Source of the DNA: Agrocybe praecox
Taxonomy: Eukaryota; Basidiomycota; Agaricomycetes; Agaricales; Agrocybaceae
Length of the DNA: 64,000 bases
Assembly (NCBI GenBank): GCA_964017145.1
Contig: OZ024844.1
Span: 2,232,001 to 2,296,000 of the forward strand
Reading direction: 5' to 3'
Positions within the stretch are counted from its first letter, which is position 1; each line of letters begins with the position of its first letter. The notes under the pieces are model-generated. The model made no database searches. It saw only the letters and a program-made list of their open reading frames with translations, and was not told the origin of the DNA. Of the stretch, positions 1-12,100 are shown piece after piece. Position numbers and translations under genes: made by a program.

Positions 1-2527
1 TGCTGGCGTGTCATTGTGATTGTTTCGACTCCTGGATCGGAGTTCTCGAGTACTCGCTTCCGGAAGAGCTTGAGACGTCCGTCTTTTTCGTAAAGTAGAT
101 ATGGTGACACCTGATGGAGGTTTCGCAGGCTTGGCCTGACGTGCAGCAGGTTCTTTCCCACCAATGATGCCTGTATCTAGGCGTAATGGGTACTAGTGCA
201 TAGTTAGCAAAGCAAAGCGAAATGGCTAACGTAGTAGAAGGATCGTGCCTTTCTTGGTCTTCCGACCTTGTTCTTCACCACTGGGGGTCTCAGTGGTTCA
301 AGTTCGGTCTGTACAGAGTGGCTGATAATTTTCTTTTCCGGTTGAATGCTTTTACGAGTGTCCTCGAACTTTCGTGCATGGGAGAGATTGCATAACATCT
401 AGAAAGTAAATTTATAGTTAAATAGCGAAATCTTTATATTTGGTTCTCTCTTACTTGCGCTGCTGCCAGGGGATCAAGCTCGGCAGTGGACAAGGGCGGA
501 GAAATGATATCATCTGAATCATCCAATGAACTCAGAGAAGTAAGAGGAGATGACATCCCTGAAGCACTATCAACGTCCCTGGAATTTTGTCAGCACCGCG
601 ATCTTGTGTTGGTTCGAGGAGAGATACTGACTTGGTAATATGCTCTTCCCATTTGTTTAGCTTATTCCAAAAGTCGAGTACGATAACACGCTCTGGAACT
701 CTATATCGACGTCCATTGATAAGGACTTCATCTACTGCGACTGTTGGCTTGACTGAGGTTGAAGATGGAAGTTCGGAGTGAATAACTTCTATGTTGCCAT
801 TGTTGAATTGCCGTGGTTTTGTGATCTCTATAGGAGTGCTCTGATTTTTTGGAACTCGTCGCTTGAGTGGCTGGAAATTTCACCTAAGACACCACCTGCA
901 TAACATCGAATGAGATTGAACATACCATCGCTCGTTCAGCATGATTCGGACACATCCATTTCTTGTTCAGTGGTGGAAGCGTCAGGAGTGGTGGATCGAC
1001 ACAATCCATGTGCCAATGGAGATTACAATAATCACACGATACGATGCCTTTCCAGGCATCCCCTGCGCTTTCCCCAACATCGGATCGTCGAGCTCTTTTC
1101 GACGCAGTAGGCCCATCAGCGGAAAGGCTGTTCGGAAGCGCAGACATCCCACAATGATAGCAAAGAACAGCATTGCTATTTCTATCACGGAGACGATATG
1201 GATCCCGCTCTTCTAGCTGACCATGACGACTGAAATGATGTTAGACAAAGAAACAACATCACAGAGATTGCTATTTACTTTAGACGGGGAGGTTTGATTT
1301 CTGAACCATCGACATAATTGCCCTTCGGACCAGTTGCAACTAATTCGATTCTGTGAGCCCGAAAAATGCGGAAAAAGTCGAAATTATGACGAACCGTCTT
1401 TGAAGAAAGTTCTTATATCTTCAGGGAGTTGGAACTCTACAGGATTCGATATCTGCAATTGGTGTATAAGGGGGGACAAAAGTGAATGAGGGGGTTTACG
1501 AGGAGGATGCTGTATCATGAATGACAGTAAGTCGCAGGAATGAGCTGTGGAAATGATAATGTGACCACCTTGCGAGCCACACACGTGGAACAGAACCACC
1601 GAGCGTCCCCATCATCATCTACATTTTCCATTGGAGGGTCCAGGCACCAGAAGTGAAAGGCTTTAGGGCATCCATCGCAATACACTAATGAGCCGTATGA
1701 GCGACAGGAAGAGCAATGATCTTCGTTATTAAGCTTATAGGCAGAGTGAGAAGAAATGTACGGGGACTGAGTGAAAAAAATCACTCACAAGGTTACTGGG
1801 TGGCTCTGGGGTGAGCAGTGAAAGGGCCTTGGGTTCTTCTTTGACTCGAAGCGGGGGCGAGTCTACTTCTTTCGCTTTGCCCTTGTCCTTTCTTTTCGCT
1901 TTGCCGTTATTGTTCGAGGTTTGGGACTCTAGAAGGTTGGTAGATGAAGTTGACCGTGAAAGCGAAGGCTCTTTATCCATAACTGCAGTTGGGGAATCTG
2001 AGTCTATATGGATGGGTTGAGATGCAGAGTTTGGCCCTGAAGCTGTGTGACTTGAGGAGTCCAGGGCAGGAGCTGCGGTGTTACTGCCTTGATTGCGAGC
2101 GGAAGCTCGTTGTGCGCGACCGGTCGCCCTGATAGACATGAAGTATATGGTTCAACAATAAGGGAATACAGACAAAACGCATGGTGCAAACGAAAGCATG
2201 AGCATTGTGCCATAACATAAGAGAGAGAAATGCGCACCCTTTGTCGATTCTCGGTCGTTTGGAGCGGGGTCCTTCAAGGTCCTGGCCAATCAAAGTGCCA
2301 TGGGTAAGGCCAGAATATGTGGATCCAGGATCAGAAGGAGGAAGATAGGAATAAGCCATCGAAGGTTTTCTAGGATCGCGCTTCAAAGCGCTCTGCTGAA
2401 GAGCAGCGGGAGTCGGAGGACCCGGCAGAATTTCCGTTGCAAGACTAGCGTCACCTTCAAGATGAGGTGGCTGATGTACAGCTACACCTGGCAGCAGGTA
2501 AGCTGGCAAACTCGCCGTCGTTGCCAT
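1..2527 (-). CDS. RCO1: Rco1-like double PHD-finger chromatin protein (3' end outside window)
   Basis: Likely subunit of an Rpd3S/Clr6-II type histone deacetylase complex, which reads methylated nucleosomes over transcribed genes. The start ATG is at 2527 and the first exon is Pro/Ser-rich. A second Ser-rich exon (about 2137-1790) carries basic KRKDKGKAKE-type stretches. A first PHD finger follows at about 1735-1570 (CSSC, YCDGCPKAFHFWC, WFCSTC). Next is a segment reading NPVEFQLPEDIRTFFKD (about 1450-1385), then a Cys-pair segment and a second PHD-like module ending HWHMDC ... WMCPNH (about 1060-935). This order, PHD1 - linker - PHD2, is that of Rco1/Cph proteins; a single-PHD Cti6 relative fits less well. 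The C-terminus runs off the left edge. It is divergent from PRP38 with 276 bp between start codons. Family assignment is recognition by eye; exon edges are approximate. Confidence 0.8.
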
Positions 2528-2803
2528 ATTCTCGGAGGAGAGAGATCGAGGCAGCTATGAGAAATCGACGGCGACAAAGAAGTGGTAAAGGAGCAAGCGG
2601 ACAAATCAGGTCAGGCCCACTGACACTAGTTGGTGATACATACATGTCTATTGTCCCTCTTCACCTCACGCCTTACCGCGGCTGCCGCTCAACAGAACTC
2701 CATCTTGCTCTGCTGCAATTTTCTGGTCTCTGTTAATCCTTACGACGCTCAAATCTTGTTCAGTGCCAACTAATACTGGTCGCTTCTCTGGGGGCCACTT
2801 CCT

Positions 2804-3837
2804 ATGGCCAATACTACTGTCACCGGGGCTCAGGCAATCCATGGCCAAAACCCTCAGGTATGGCCTATTCATTTGTAGACAAGAATCATCTAACCATCGC
2901 CCCTAGTTCTTGGTCGAAACAGTCATTCGAAACAGAATTTACGAATCCACTTATTGGAAAGAACATTGTTTCGCTCTGACAGGTTTTTTTGTTCCGTTTC
3001 TTATTTCTTATACCAATGTACTCATTCTTAAACATTAGCTGAATCTATTATTGATAAAGCTATCGAAGTACGCTTTATCGGAGGGGTCTACGGAAACCAA
3101 AGACCGACGGAATTCCTTTGTCTTTTGCTCAAGCTTCTACAAATCCAACCCGAAAAAGAAATTCTCGTCGAATACCTACGAGCTGAAGAGTTCAAGTACA
3201 TAACATTCTAATGCACCTTTACCATGACTGACTATCTTTCTAGGTACCTGCGTGCCCTTGCCGCCCTCTACATCCGAATGACATTTCGAGCTGTCGATGT
3301 ATACGAGCTCCTTGAGCCATTGCTCAAAGACTATCGCAAGTTGCGTTTCAGAGACACAGGTTAGTGTCAATTCAACAAAATCAATAATACCTATTAACGA
3401 TTGCGCTAGGTGGATATTCCTTGGTCTTTATGGACGAATTCGTTTATAATTTGTTGGCGGAAGAACGAGTCTGTGACATCATAATGCCCCGAATCGCCAA
3501 AAGACAGGTTCTGGAAGAAAATGGAGATTTAGGCCCTCGCAAAAGCAGACTGTTGGCTGCAATGGAAGGCGATAGTGATCAAGAAAGGGATAGAAGTCGC
3601 AGCAGAAACAGGAGTATCAGTGTTGATTCAAATAGGAGCATGGGCTATAGTTCAAACGGAAGGCGGGCAAAAAGTAAGAGCCCAAGCGTTGACTCTGTAG
3701 AGAGCAGGGACAGGAGCCATTCTCCATCACAGCCAGGTTCTAGATATGTTTCTCGAAGTCCCTCTAGATCAGTTTCTCGCTCTCCGTCGCCCAAAAGCGA
3801 TAAATTAGAAAATAATATGGACATGGATATACCATAA
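2804..3837 (+). CDS. PRP38: Pre-mRNA-splicing factor PRP38, with RS-rich tail
   Basis: Spliceosomal tri-snRNP factor required for activation of the B complex in the nucleus. ATG at 2804 opens a short exon (MANTTVTGAQAIHGQNPQ), followed by introns of about 50 bp and exons reading FLVETVIRNRIYES, AESIIDKAIEVRFIGG and YGNQRPTEFLCLLLKLLQI. The conserved PRP38 core continues to a stretch beginning GGYSLVFMDEFVYNLL. The stop TAA is at 3835-3837. After the core the last exon encodes about 90 residues rich in Ser-Arg dipeptides and acidic residues. This RS tail resembles the animal and plant form and is absent from budding yeast Prp38. It probably mediates contacts with other RS splicing factors. The gene is intact. 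Confidence 0.93.
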
Positions 3838-3861
3838 TGACAGTATGTATATACCCGTTTA

Positions 3862-4818
3862 TTACTTCTTTTCCTCCATCTCTTGCTCTTTCCATCGGCC
3901 CAACTCGCTCGACAGTAGTTTCCAGCGCTCCTCGACAAACGGCATTCCTTCCAAATGTTTGAGAGTGAGGGGTGACATGAACCCACGATTCCGATGTTCG
4001 CCATACCATACTAATAGGACAGTCAGAACTCCCGTGTAATAGAGAAAAAGAAGCCTACTCACCTATATCTTCGCGACGTGTAGGAGCAGCAGAGATCCTG
4101 TCTATCCGACCCTCAACGCAATCACGTAGTGCAAGGGTATTGTAATATTTGCAAACAATCTTTCCCCCGTTTTTCTCTATAGCGTCAATAGCACTTTTGC
4201 TTGCTCTTGATGCGATGATGTATATTGGTTGCTTGAGATATTGAGAACCCTTGTAGAAGTTACGCCTTTTGAACAGGGAGAACATCGAAATAATGAATTA
4301 GGATACTCACATCGCCTAGGACTTTGATCCCGTCATGTACATTGTGCACGCAACCACTAACCAGCAAGTCCCGAGCAGTGATAGGATTCGTTGATGACGA
4401 TTTCAGCCGGCCCTGGTCTATCCAGTGCTGAATCCTGTCAAGGTTGACGGGTGCGTAGGTCTTCTCGTTGCTGTAAGAACGTCGGTACAGATACGTATGT
4501 CTGTAAATAAGGTGAACTCACTGGTTTACGAAGCCACGTTTCGGGAAAAGCTTCGTTATTGGGGTCTGTCCTCCTTCAAACCCAGGCTTGATACCAGGTC
4601 CGGAGCGGGACTTCTGACCATTGGCACCCCGACCAGCCGTTCCACCGTAACCAGAGCCTTGACCTCGACCAACTCGTTTTTCCTAAACAATTAAGACGCG
4701 TTCAGTCATCTAAGCCCAGGGAACTACAAGACTCGTGTCGACGTACGTTCTGTTGGGAACCAGGGGCAGGTCTTAAATTTGCAAGAGATATACGAGGAAC
4801 TTTGATCCTTGACGCCAT
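3862..4818 (-). CDS. MRPL10: Mitochondrial large-subunit ribosomal protein uL15m
   Basis: Structural protein of the mitochondrial 54S subunit (bacterial L15 family; yeast name Mrpl10). The ATG is at 4818 and the stop TAA at 3862-3864. The N-terminal exon reads [20 protein letters not shown], then the L15 signature [18 protein letters not shown] and a [20 protein letters not shown] segment. Later exons encode [20 protein letters not shown] and the fungal C-terminal extension ending in EKK. Several introns of about 50-60 bp interrupt it. It is divergent from the tRNA modification gene at 5028, with 209 bp between the starts. The short basic N-terminus suits mitochondrial import, but I saw no clear cleavage motif. 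Confidence 0.9.
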
Positions 4819-5027
4819 ATTTTGAGATGAAGAAAGTGACTAGAAAGCTTGAACGTATTTTTCCGTTGGTTTGGCGCCAAACAAGGACCAGTCCGATCAA
4901 TTTCTAAATTAAAGTTGGACGACTGACATTTGCAAACCGCGACTCGCTAACATCCTGTTACCTGTATCCTTTATTCCTCAATTTTTGGGACGCAAGACGA
5001 TCCTTACTTACTCTGCATTAAACCTAT

Positions 5028-6935
5028 ATGGCTTTCCGTCCCATTATCGCAATATGCGGTACAACTGGCGTCGGCAAATCCAAGTTGGCTATAGAGCTCG
5101 CCCTTCGCTATATGAACCAAACATCTAGGAACACTCGGTGGAAACGTGCTAAGATCATAAACGCAGATTCTATGCAAGTTTATAAAGGCTTGGATGTCAT
5201 TACAAATAAGGTCCCTGAGGCAGAAATGCAAGGAATTCCCCATCTGTTGATGGATTTCAAGCAACCTGGGGAACAGTATGTAGTAGGTGAATGGGTGAAG
5301 GACACCTTGAATCTGGTGAGCAAATACTCCGTTATATGGTGTAGTTCCTTTTTTTAATTTTTAAAAAAACTGTAGATTGATGAAATGCACGCGAACGATG
5401 AGTTACCCATAATCGTTGGTGGGACAGCATACTGGATTCAACATCTCATATTTCCAAATCGGTTAATCGCCAAAGACCCTTCTACGCCCTTTCAATCGAG
5501 TTCCTTGAATAAGAAGAGTCCAGAATGGTCTCCGACCTTGTTAGAGTCCATAACCTCTCTTCCTCCGGAACTACTGTCATTATTGGAAAATCTTCCAGAA
5601 GAAGCACCTTCTGCTAAGGCAGATCCAGACGGTGCATTTCGGCTCCACAATCTTTTGTCTATTCTTGACCCTGTCATGTCTCGGAGATGGCACTGGAAAG
5701 ATACCCGAAAAGTATTGCGAAGCCTCGAAATCATCAAAGAGTCGAAAACCCGCCCGAGTGACATTATCCATGAACAATCTACTACAACAGCAAATGCTAA
5801 ACCAAGGTAGGACATACGAAATCTCTAACTCAACACGTCATTCTCAGGGTGTCTGTGTCTCAGATTCCAAACTCTATGTTTCTGGCTATACGCCGAACCA
5901 GAAGTCTTAGGAGAGCGCCTTGACCGCCGTGTGGACGACATGATCTCGGTGCGGAATGTCCCAACGTAACCAAGTACAATATACCGACTTCGACCTTGTA
6001 GCAAGGACTTATGGAGGAAGTTCAGTCTCTGCGACAGATCGTAAAGGACGCTGCTGCTTCCCTGACGCCGATCTCTTCTGACAATGATTTTACATTGGGA
6101 ATTTATCAGTCGATAGGTGTGTTCTGATAGTTTTTCCAAAAAGAAGTTCACTTCCTTACAGGTAATAAGGCTATAGAGAGTTCTGTGCATACCTAGACGC
6201 TCCAAGCGATGCTTCATACAAAGAAGCTTTATATCGCATGAAGGTGTCCACGAGACAATATGCCAAACGCCAAATATCATGGATTCGAAATAAACTGTTA
6301 CCAGCTACACTGGCGGCGAACGCAGAGACTACCACAGTGCCATTCTATCTTCTGGATGCAACTGGTAATTGAAAATATCTTTGTTGACTATTTACTCACC
6401 AGTAGTATAATGTAGAGTTGGGAGACGATTGGTTTAAGAATGTACTCACTCCGGCCATCCAGATCGAAGAAGGTGAAGGTTTTATGTGCCTTCATGAGAA
6501 TTATTATGGACGAATATTATTTTTTTCTTAGCATTCCTCGCACAGGAAGACCTAACAGACCCAAGATTACTCTCGGAAAGGGCCTCTAAATTATTAAGCG
6601 TCCAGGCGAAGGACGTCAAGTGAGAAATTTAATTTTTTATATGTCAATAAGACGCCGATGTCTTCTTTTCTAGACCAACTGCGATCCTACAAGCAAGAAC
6701 AAGACGCGTATGTCCCGTGTGTACAACACAGGAAGATCGACCTGTAATGCTTGAAGAAGGAACAGAGTGGGAATTACACCAGAGAACGCGCAGCCATCGA
6801 CGACTTGCTGCTAAACTCACCCAACAAGATTATTCGCAGTATAGGAAGCCTAGAGATGTTAAGCAAGCCAGTCCCGGAAACGACACCGATCAAGCAAACG
6901 ATGAAGCCAATGACGATAAAACTATTTATACATGA
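5028..6935 (+). CDS. MOD5: tRNA dimethylallyltransferase (tRNA isopentenyltransferase)
   Basis: Transfers the dimethylallyl group to A37 of tRNAs that read codons starting with U (i6A37). ATG at 5028 begins with the P-loop segment IAICGTTGVGKSKLAIELA. It is followed by the NADSMQVYKGLDVITNK substrate motif and, after one intron, IIVGGTAYWIQHL. A middle exon reads FWLYAEPEVLGERLDRRVDD, then GYREFCAYL and the STRQYAKRQISWIRNK segment typical of the family. Near the C-terminus is a C2H2-type zinc finger (CPVC ... HQRTRSH, about 6710-6810), present in eukaryotic TRIT1/Mod5 enzymes and absent from bacterial MiaA. The stop is at 6935. I see at least seven introns. One acceptor, near 6170, appears to be an AAG ahead of GCTATAGAGAG and should be confirmed by RNA. 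Confidence 0.92.
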
Positions 6936-7067
6936 ACGATTTCTAGCGATACAGATACTGCTTATATTTCTGCGTTGATTTATTTAGATAAAGCCGTTGA
7001 TAGTAAAGAAGAGTCAAAGTACAACTAAAAATTAAAACTGCTAAGTCTGATTTGATCACCTCGCAAT

Positions 7068-8993
7068 TCAGTCCATCTCGTCCGCCCACTGAACCAGCCA
7101 GTCTTCCCAGTCACTCCAAGGATCATCATCCTCGGGACTGACTTTATCCTGAGTTTTGTGGGACTTGAGGTGTTTCTTGTGATCTTTCTTGTGGTGGTGC
7201 TTATGATGATGTTTGTGATGATGTTTTTTCCTATCTTTATGATCGTGCCATGGCCTCGGGTCCAATAACCTATCGACGACGTGAACTGCCCCATTGAGAG
7301 CAACGATATCGGATATTATAGTTGGACGGTGATTGACACTGACTTTGCTGTCGATTATGTATGCGTCTTTGTGGCCAGGGAAGGGTGCTTTGATCTTGCT
7401 CTGCTCGATATGGGCGTCAAGAGTATGATTTGTGTAAAGTGTCTCGAGCACCAAATTCTTCGAGAAAATAGGTTCTCGGTGTGGGAGGTACTGGTCGCGC
7501 TTCGCGAAAATTCTGTTTATAAAAACATTTGAGCTGAGACTGTGTTGAGTTGATAAATGATTACTGACCCTTTGATCCACTTGATCATTGTTATTGGTTT
7601 TTCTTTTTCGTCACCCTTGATGTTGAACGGAGGAGAGTGATATACGCAAGACTTGTTGGCATTGCTATGATGAACATAGTCTAAAACAAGAAATAAGTTT
7701 CGATTATGACCTTCTTGAGTGGGTGAACTTACTTGTATGGACAACCCCGCCAGGTACAATGTGATATTGCACAATCTTCCTCAGAATTCTTCCTCCAAAC
7801 GGTGAAAACAAGAAAATTTGGAGCTTCTTGGGCAATCTTTCGAAAGCATGATTTGTGGGTGCGAATACTGTGACAAGAGATGCTCCTTTAAGGCCTTCTC
7901 CGTGGACATATCGTAGGTCAGCGTCACCAGTGAGCCCAGAACGTTGGATGACGGATGTCTAAGGAAATATCAATCAAACTCCCGTAAAAAAAGAGCAATG
8001 GTAATTACCAGAGTCGAAAAGAAACGAGGGGCCATATAGAGCTCCTGAAACACAGAAGGCGGAGGAAGAAGAGGATGGTTGACGACATGGATGAATCCTG
8101 AATTTGGTTGAGCAACATGTAATGTAACGAAGAAATCACCCTAACCGTTTTGTGCCTTTAGATCTGAGTGTACAATCCTTGTATAGAAATTGACAGTATA
8201 AGCTGGTGGAAGGAAGGACTGAGCCACCCTGATTCTCAGTGGCTTGCCATCTAAAACAGTTGAAATAGCGAGCTTGGTAGCGTAAGTCGTGTTGTGACTT
8301 AACTCTTTGATGTCGTATGCGGTTGGAAGGATATGATACTGCAAGATAGCTCTAATGATGACCTTGAGAATCTTCTTCCTTCTTTCCTTTTTGTCGTCGT
8401 CGCCATCAACGTCAGTAGCTTCTGTTTCATCCAATAATTCGAGGGCATCGACAAGATCTGTGGAGCCTATGTAGTATGCAACGTCTATATCATCGAGGGA
8501 ATGATCCATGACCGCATTGTCAATGTTTGACCATTTAGCTTTTGGAGTTAAATCTTTGCTATGACGCTTGTGAGGATGTGGTGAGCGAAGGACCGCATCT
8601 GGTGGCGCGAAGAAAGTTAATCTTGAGGGAACAATTAGAAGCAAAAGTAAGACTTGAATAACTGTGCGTACCCAGTATCTCTTTCATTCAAAAGAGCTCC
8701 TACATCTTCCACAAAGTCTAACGCTTTAGTCACTCGAGAGAACCTGTGTACAGTCAACAGACTTTCGTTGACCAAAGTCATAATATTTACCTTGAATCCG
8801 CCGACAGTATCTCATAAATAGTGCCATCACCACTTGGTGAACCTATAGGCTCTTGCCCACCAATATGTTCTTGGAAGAGTCCCGGCTGAAGAGCAGTGGA
8901 AATGGCCTGTGGGAGTGCGCCATAATCCAATCCAATGGCCAGAGCTGTTATAGGAAGAGAAAGTGAAACCCAGAATTGGTGGGAGAGATGCAT
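7068..8993 (-). CDS. Secreted fasciclin (FAS1) domain protein with His-rich C-terminus
   Basis: Predicted extracellular or cell-wall protein. ATG at 8993 encodes a hydrophobic signal peptide (MHLSHQFWVSLSLPITALA). Two FAS1-like domains follow. The first contains LTFFAPPDAVL, an AILQYHILPTAYDIKEL segment and a FIHVVNHPLL-type end. The second contains SLVTVFAPTNHAFERLPKK, KIVQYHIVPGGVVHT and GAVHVVDRLLDPR. The tail (7250-7068) is unusual: a run of His and Lys triplets (positions 7183-7232), then acidic and Trp-rich residues to the stop at 7068. Yeast-to-mushroom FAS1 proteins are linked to adhesion and walls; the His-rich tail suggests metal binding, which is inference. I saw no GPI signal. Introns are about 50-65 bp. 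Confidence 0.85.
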
Positions 8994-9161
8994 AACGAGC
9001 AGTGAAGCAAATTGTACATCTTTCGAAACTCATAAAGGCTGCGGAGTGGGTTCAGACAAGGTGACATCATGTCATTGTCATGTCTAATTTCAGCTGTTTC
9101 CGATATTTGTGGTCCACACCCACTTGAACATCCATCATCACGAGGTCTGTATAATATAAAT

Positions 9162-12100
9162 ATGCCCCCCAAAAGAAAGCAAGATAATCCTCAAGCAAGC
9201 TCAAGTACTAATCCAGTCGGCGCCTCCAAGAAGGCTCGCAGAGCCAAATCCAATGTGTCAAAGAACCAGGAAGTCCTCATTCAGCCAGCTGACTGGCCGG
9301 AGTACTTTCAATCAGTGCGCACATATTCACAGTAGCTATTTGATACAAGCTAACTTTGAAAATCAAGCTGTTCAAAGTATTGTCGAAACCTTTGTTTGGG
9401 TTCGCTGTTAAATTGACGTGTTGTATCTTATTATGCAGACCTTCAAGGTATGTAGCGAAGATCCCCGAGCGCACTGAACAAGAGAGAGAGCTGATTTACT
9501 AGGCTATTAACATGGTCCTAACCTTTGTGTCCTCGAAAAGACAATTGGCAACAAGCTTTACTGCCGTCCGTTCTTCAGTGGAAGGACTCTTAAAACAGTA
9601 CATCTATCAGATCTCAACCACGGAATGGCATTACTAACACGTCCATAAAGTCCGTTAGAGATCTCTAAAGTATCTGAAATAAAGTATGGTCCTTATCTTA
9701 TGCGAGCAAATCATCTCATCAATCTTTACCAGAGCTTTACTTCCAGAGCTGGTCAGGTTCTCCTACGTTCCATTGTCCGACTTTCAACATGTCGAAGATA
9801 GCAGCAAATCCTCTGCCCGCGAAGTAGATTACTTTGTTTCGGCACAGAATTTCCCAGAGGAAGAAAAATCTGGACATATTCTTGTGCTGGAATTTGAAGA
9901 GAAGTCAAACCGCAACAAAAAAGATGTCACCACCGGCAGCTCGTTCGTATCAATTTCGTGTACTTACTCTGCATTAAGTCTCTCCCTAGATCCCTAACAT
10001 CAGGGCCTGCAACATTGTCCCCTGCAGCTACAAAAAAGTTAATTGAAACACGAAATGAGCGGTTCTCCAAGGCCATAAACGAGTATATGCAATGATCGTG
10101 ATATTGTCGGTATATTGTCTGATTGTTTTCATAGACTTATTAGTGCAACCCCTATGGACGAAGATCCCGTTAATTTGCTCGTCAATGCAGGTCGGGCTTA
10201 TATTCCTGTGGATCACACAATTCTTGATCCAGATGCCAACTTGGATGAAAACGACGTCAAGACAATGAAACCGTTCATCCGTCAGTCTATTAACCAGATT
10301 GTAGAAGATATATCACAGTCGATTTGGTATAAAGATCAAATTGTTCATCGACGTTTCGTTGATGCTAAAGCGGCTCAAATTGGTGCGCGATTAAATGACA
10401 CAGATCCCTATGTTTTATGTCTTATTACTCCCACTACTTACATAGCAACGCTAAACCCGCCTCTTTCATCAAACATAGCAAACGCCATTTTAAACGCTCG
10501 TAGTATAAAACAGCTATACTCTCACCAAGTAGCTGCGGTTGATGCAGTAAGAAAGGGCAAGCATGTAGTCGTTTCGACGAGCACCGCTTCTGGTAAAAGT
10601 GTGATCTATCAGGTATCAAGTGCACTTCACCAAGCATCGGCTTGTATGTAATTGATGTCGGTGTGATCAGATTCCCCTGTTGACATTTCTTGAAGAAGAC
10701 CCTCATGCCACCGCTATACTGGTCTTTCCGACTAAGGTACGCTCTCACGTCGGACTTGCAGCATATAGACTACACATAGCGACCTATTTTAGGCGTTAGC
10801 ACAGGACCAAAAGGCCTCTCTGCAACAAATTATGTCGATATGTACAGGCTTAGAACACATTAAAGTCGAAACTTACGACGGCGACACACCTCAAGACCTC
10901 CGTGCAGGTAAGTCCATTATCCTACGAATGAATTTCTATTTTATTTTACCTTGCCATCCACAACAGAGATTCGAGATACCGCGTCCGTTATTTTGACTAA
11001 CTTTGTAAGAATTGTTCATCGACTTTCCAGCACAATTCTTATTCCTCAAAGGATACCCTGCACGCGTCTATTCTTCCCAACGAAGAGAGGTGGCGAAGGT
11101 GAATTATCCTTTTTTCTACTGTCCTTTGGCTTTGCAATCTTAATGGGACAACAGTTACCTAAAGCGCTTGAAGGCATGAACATCTAGTACTACGTTGAAA
11201 ACACCTTCACATGCCCTACTCTCAGATCCTAGCCGTCGACGAATTACATTATTATACCGGTCTTTTGGGGAGGTATGTGCCTTTCTTCCCGCTCGAATAT
11301 ACGATATATACCTCTTACTTGCTACTTTTAGTCATGTTGCCTATATATTACGTCGTTTCAGACGAATTTGCGCAGCCGTTGGAAGTTCGTTACCTATTAT
11401 TCCACCTGCCAAATCACGACTCATTCGTTAAGTGTTGACCAGACAGACGAATACGTTTTATTTCCTGTAGTGCTACTCTTGCCAATCCCGCTGAGTACAT
11501 GTCAAAAATGTTTGCTCTGCAACAGACTGAACTGGAAGTGGTTTCTAATGACGGGGCTCCCTCTGGAGGCAAGGAGTATCTAATATGGAACCCTCCTCTA
11601 GTAGACGTGATGGATCCTTCTTTGGGAAGAAAATCCGCTTTGACTGAAGCGTCTACCTTGATGCGTTTCTTGATGAAAAAAGGTGTAAGAGTGATACTAT
11701 TTTGCAAGGTATACCCCATCGGTTTTGATTAATTTCCTTTTCCCTTTGCTAAAAAATCATTAGATACGGAAAATATGCGAACTGGTGCCTGATTTCTGGC
11801 ATTTGAATGAATAAGGGTCTTATGTCTTTATCTTTGATACAGGCCATGAAGACAATCAAGCTTGACTTGAGTAATGAAGGTCGACAGGATATTGTAGGAA
11901 AAATTAGAGCTTATAGAGGCGGTAAGAATATTCGATATTTTATACCTTTCAAACGTTGATCTTTCCAATAGGATATTCTCGAGAGGCATTTGGATTTTAT
12001 TATCCTTAATAGTCTCTCAACTTATTTATGTCCTAGGATCGCCGCAAAATTGAACATGAAGCCTTTTCCGGCCAGTTACTAGGCATAATTGCAACTAATG

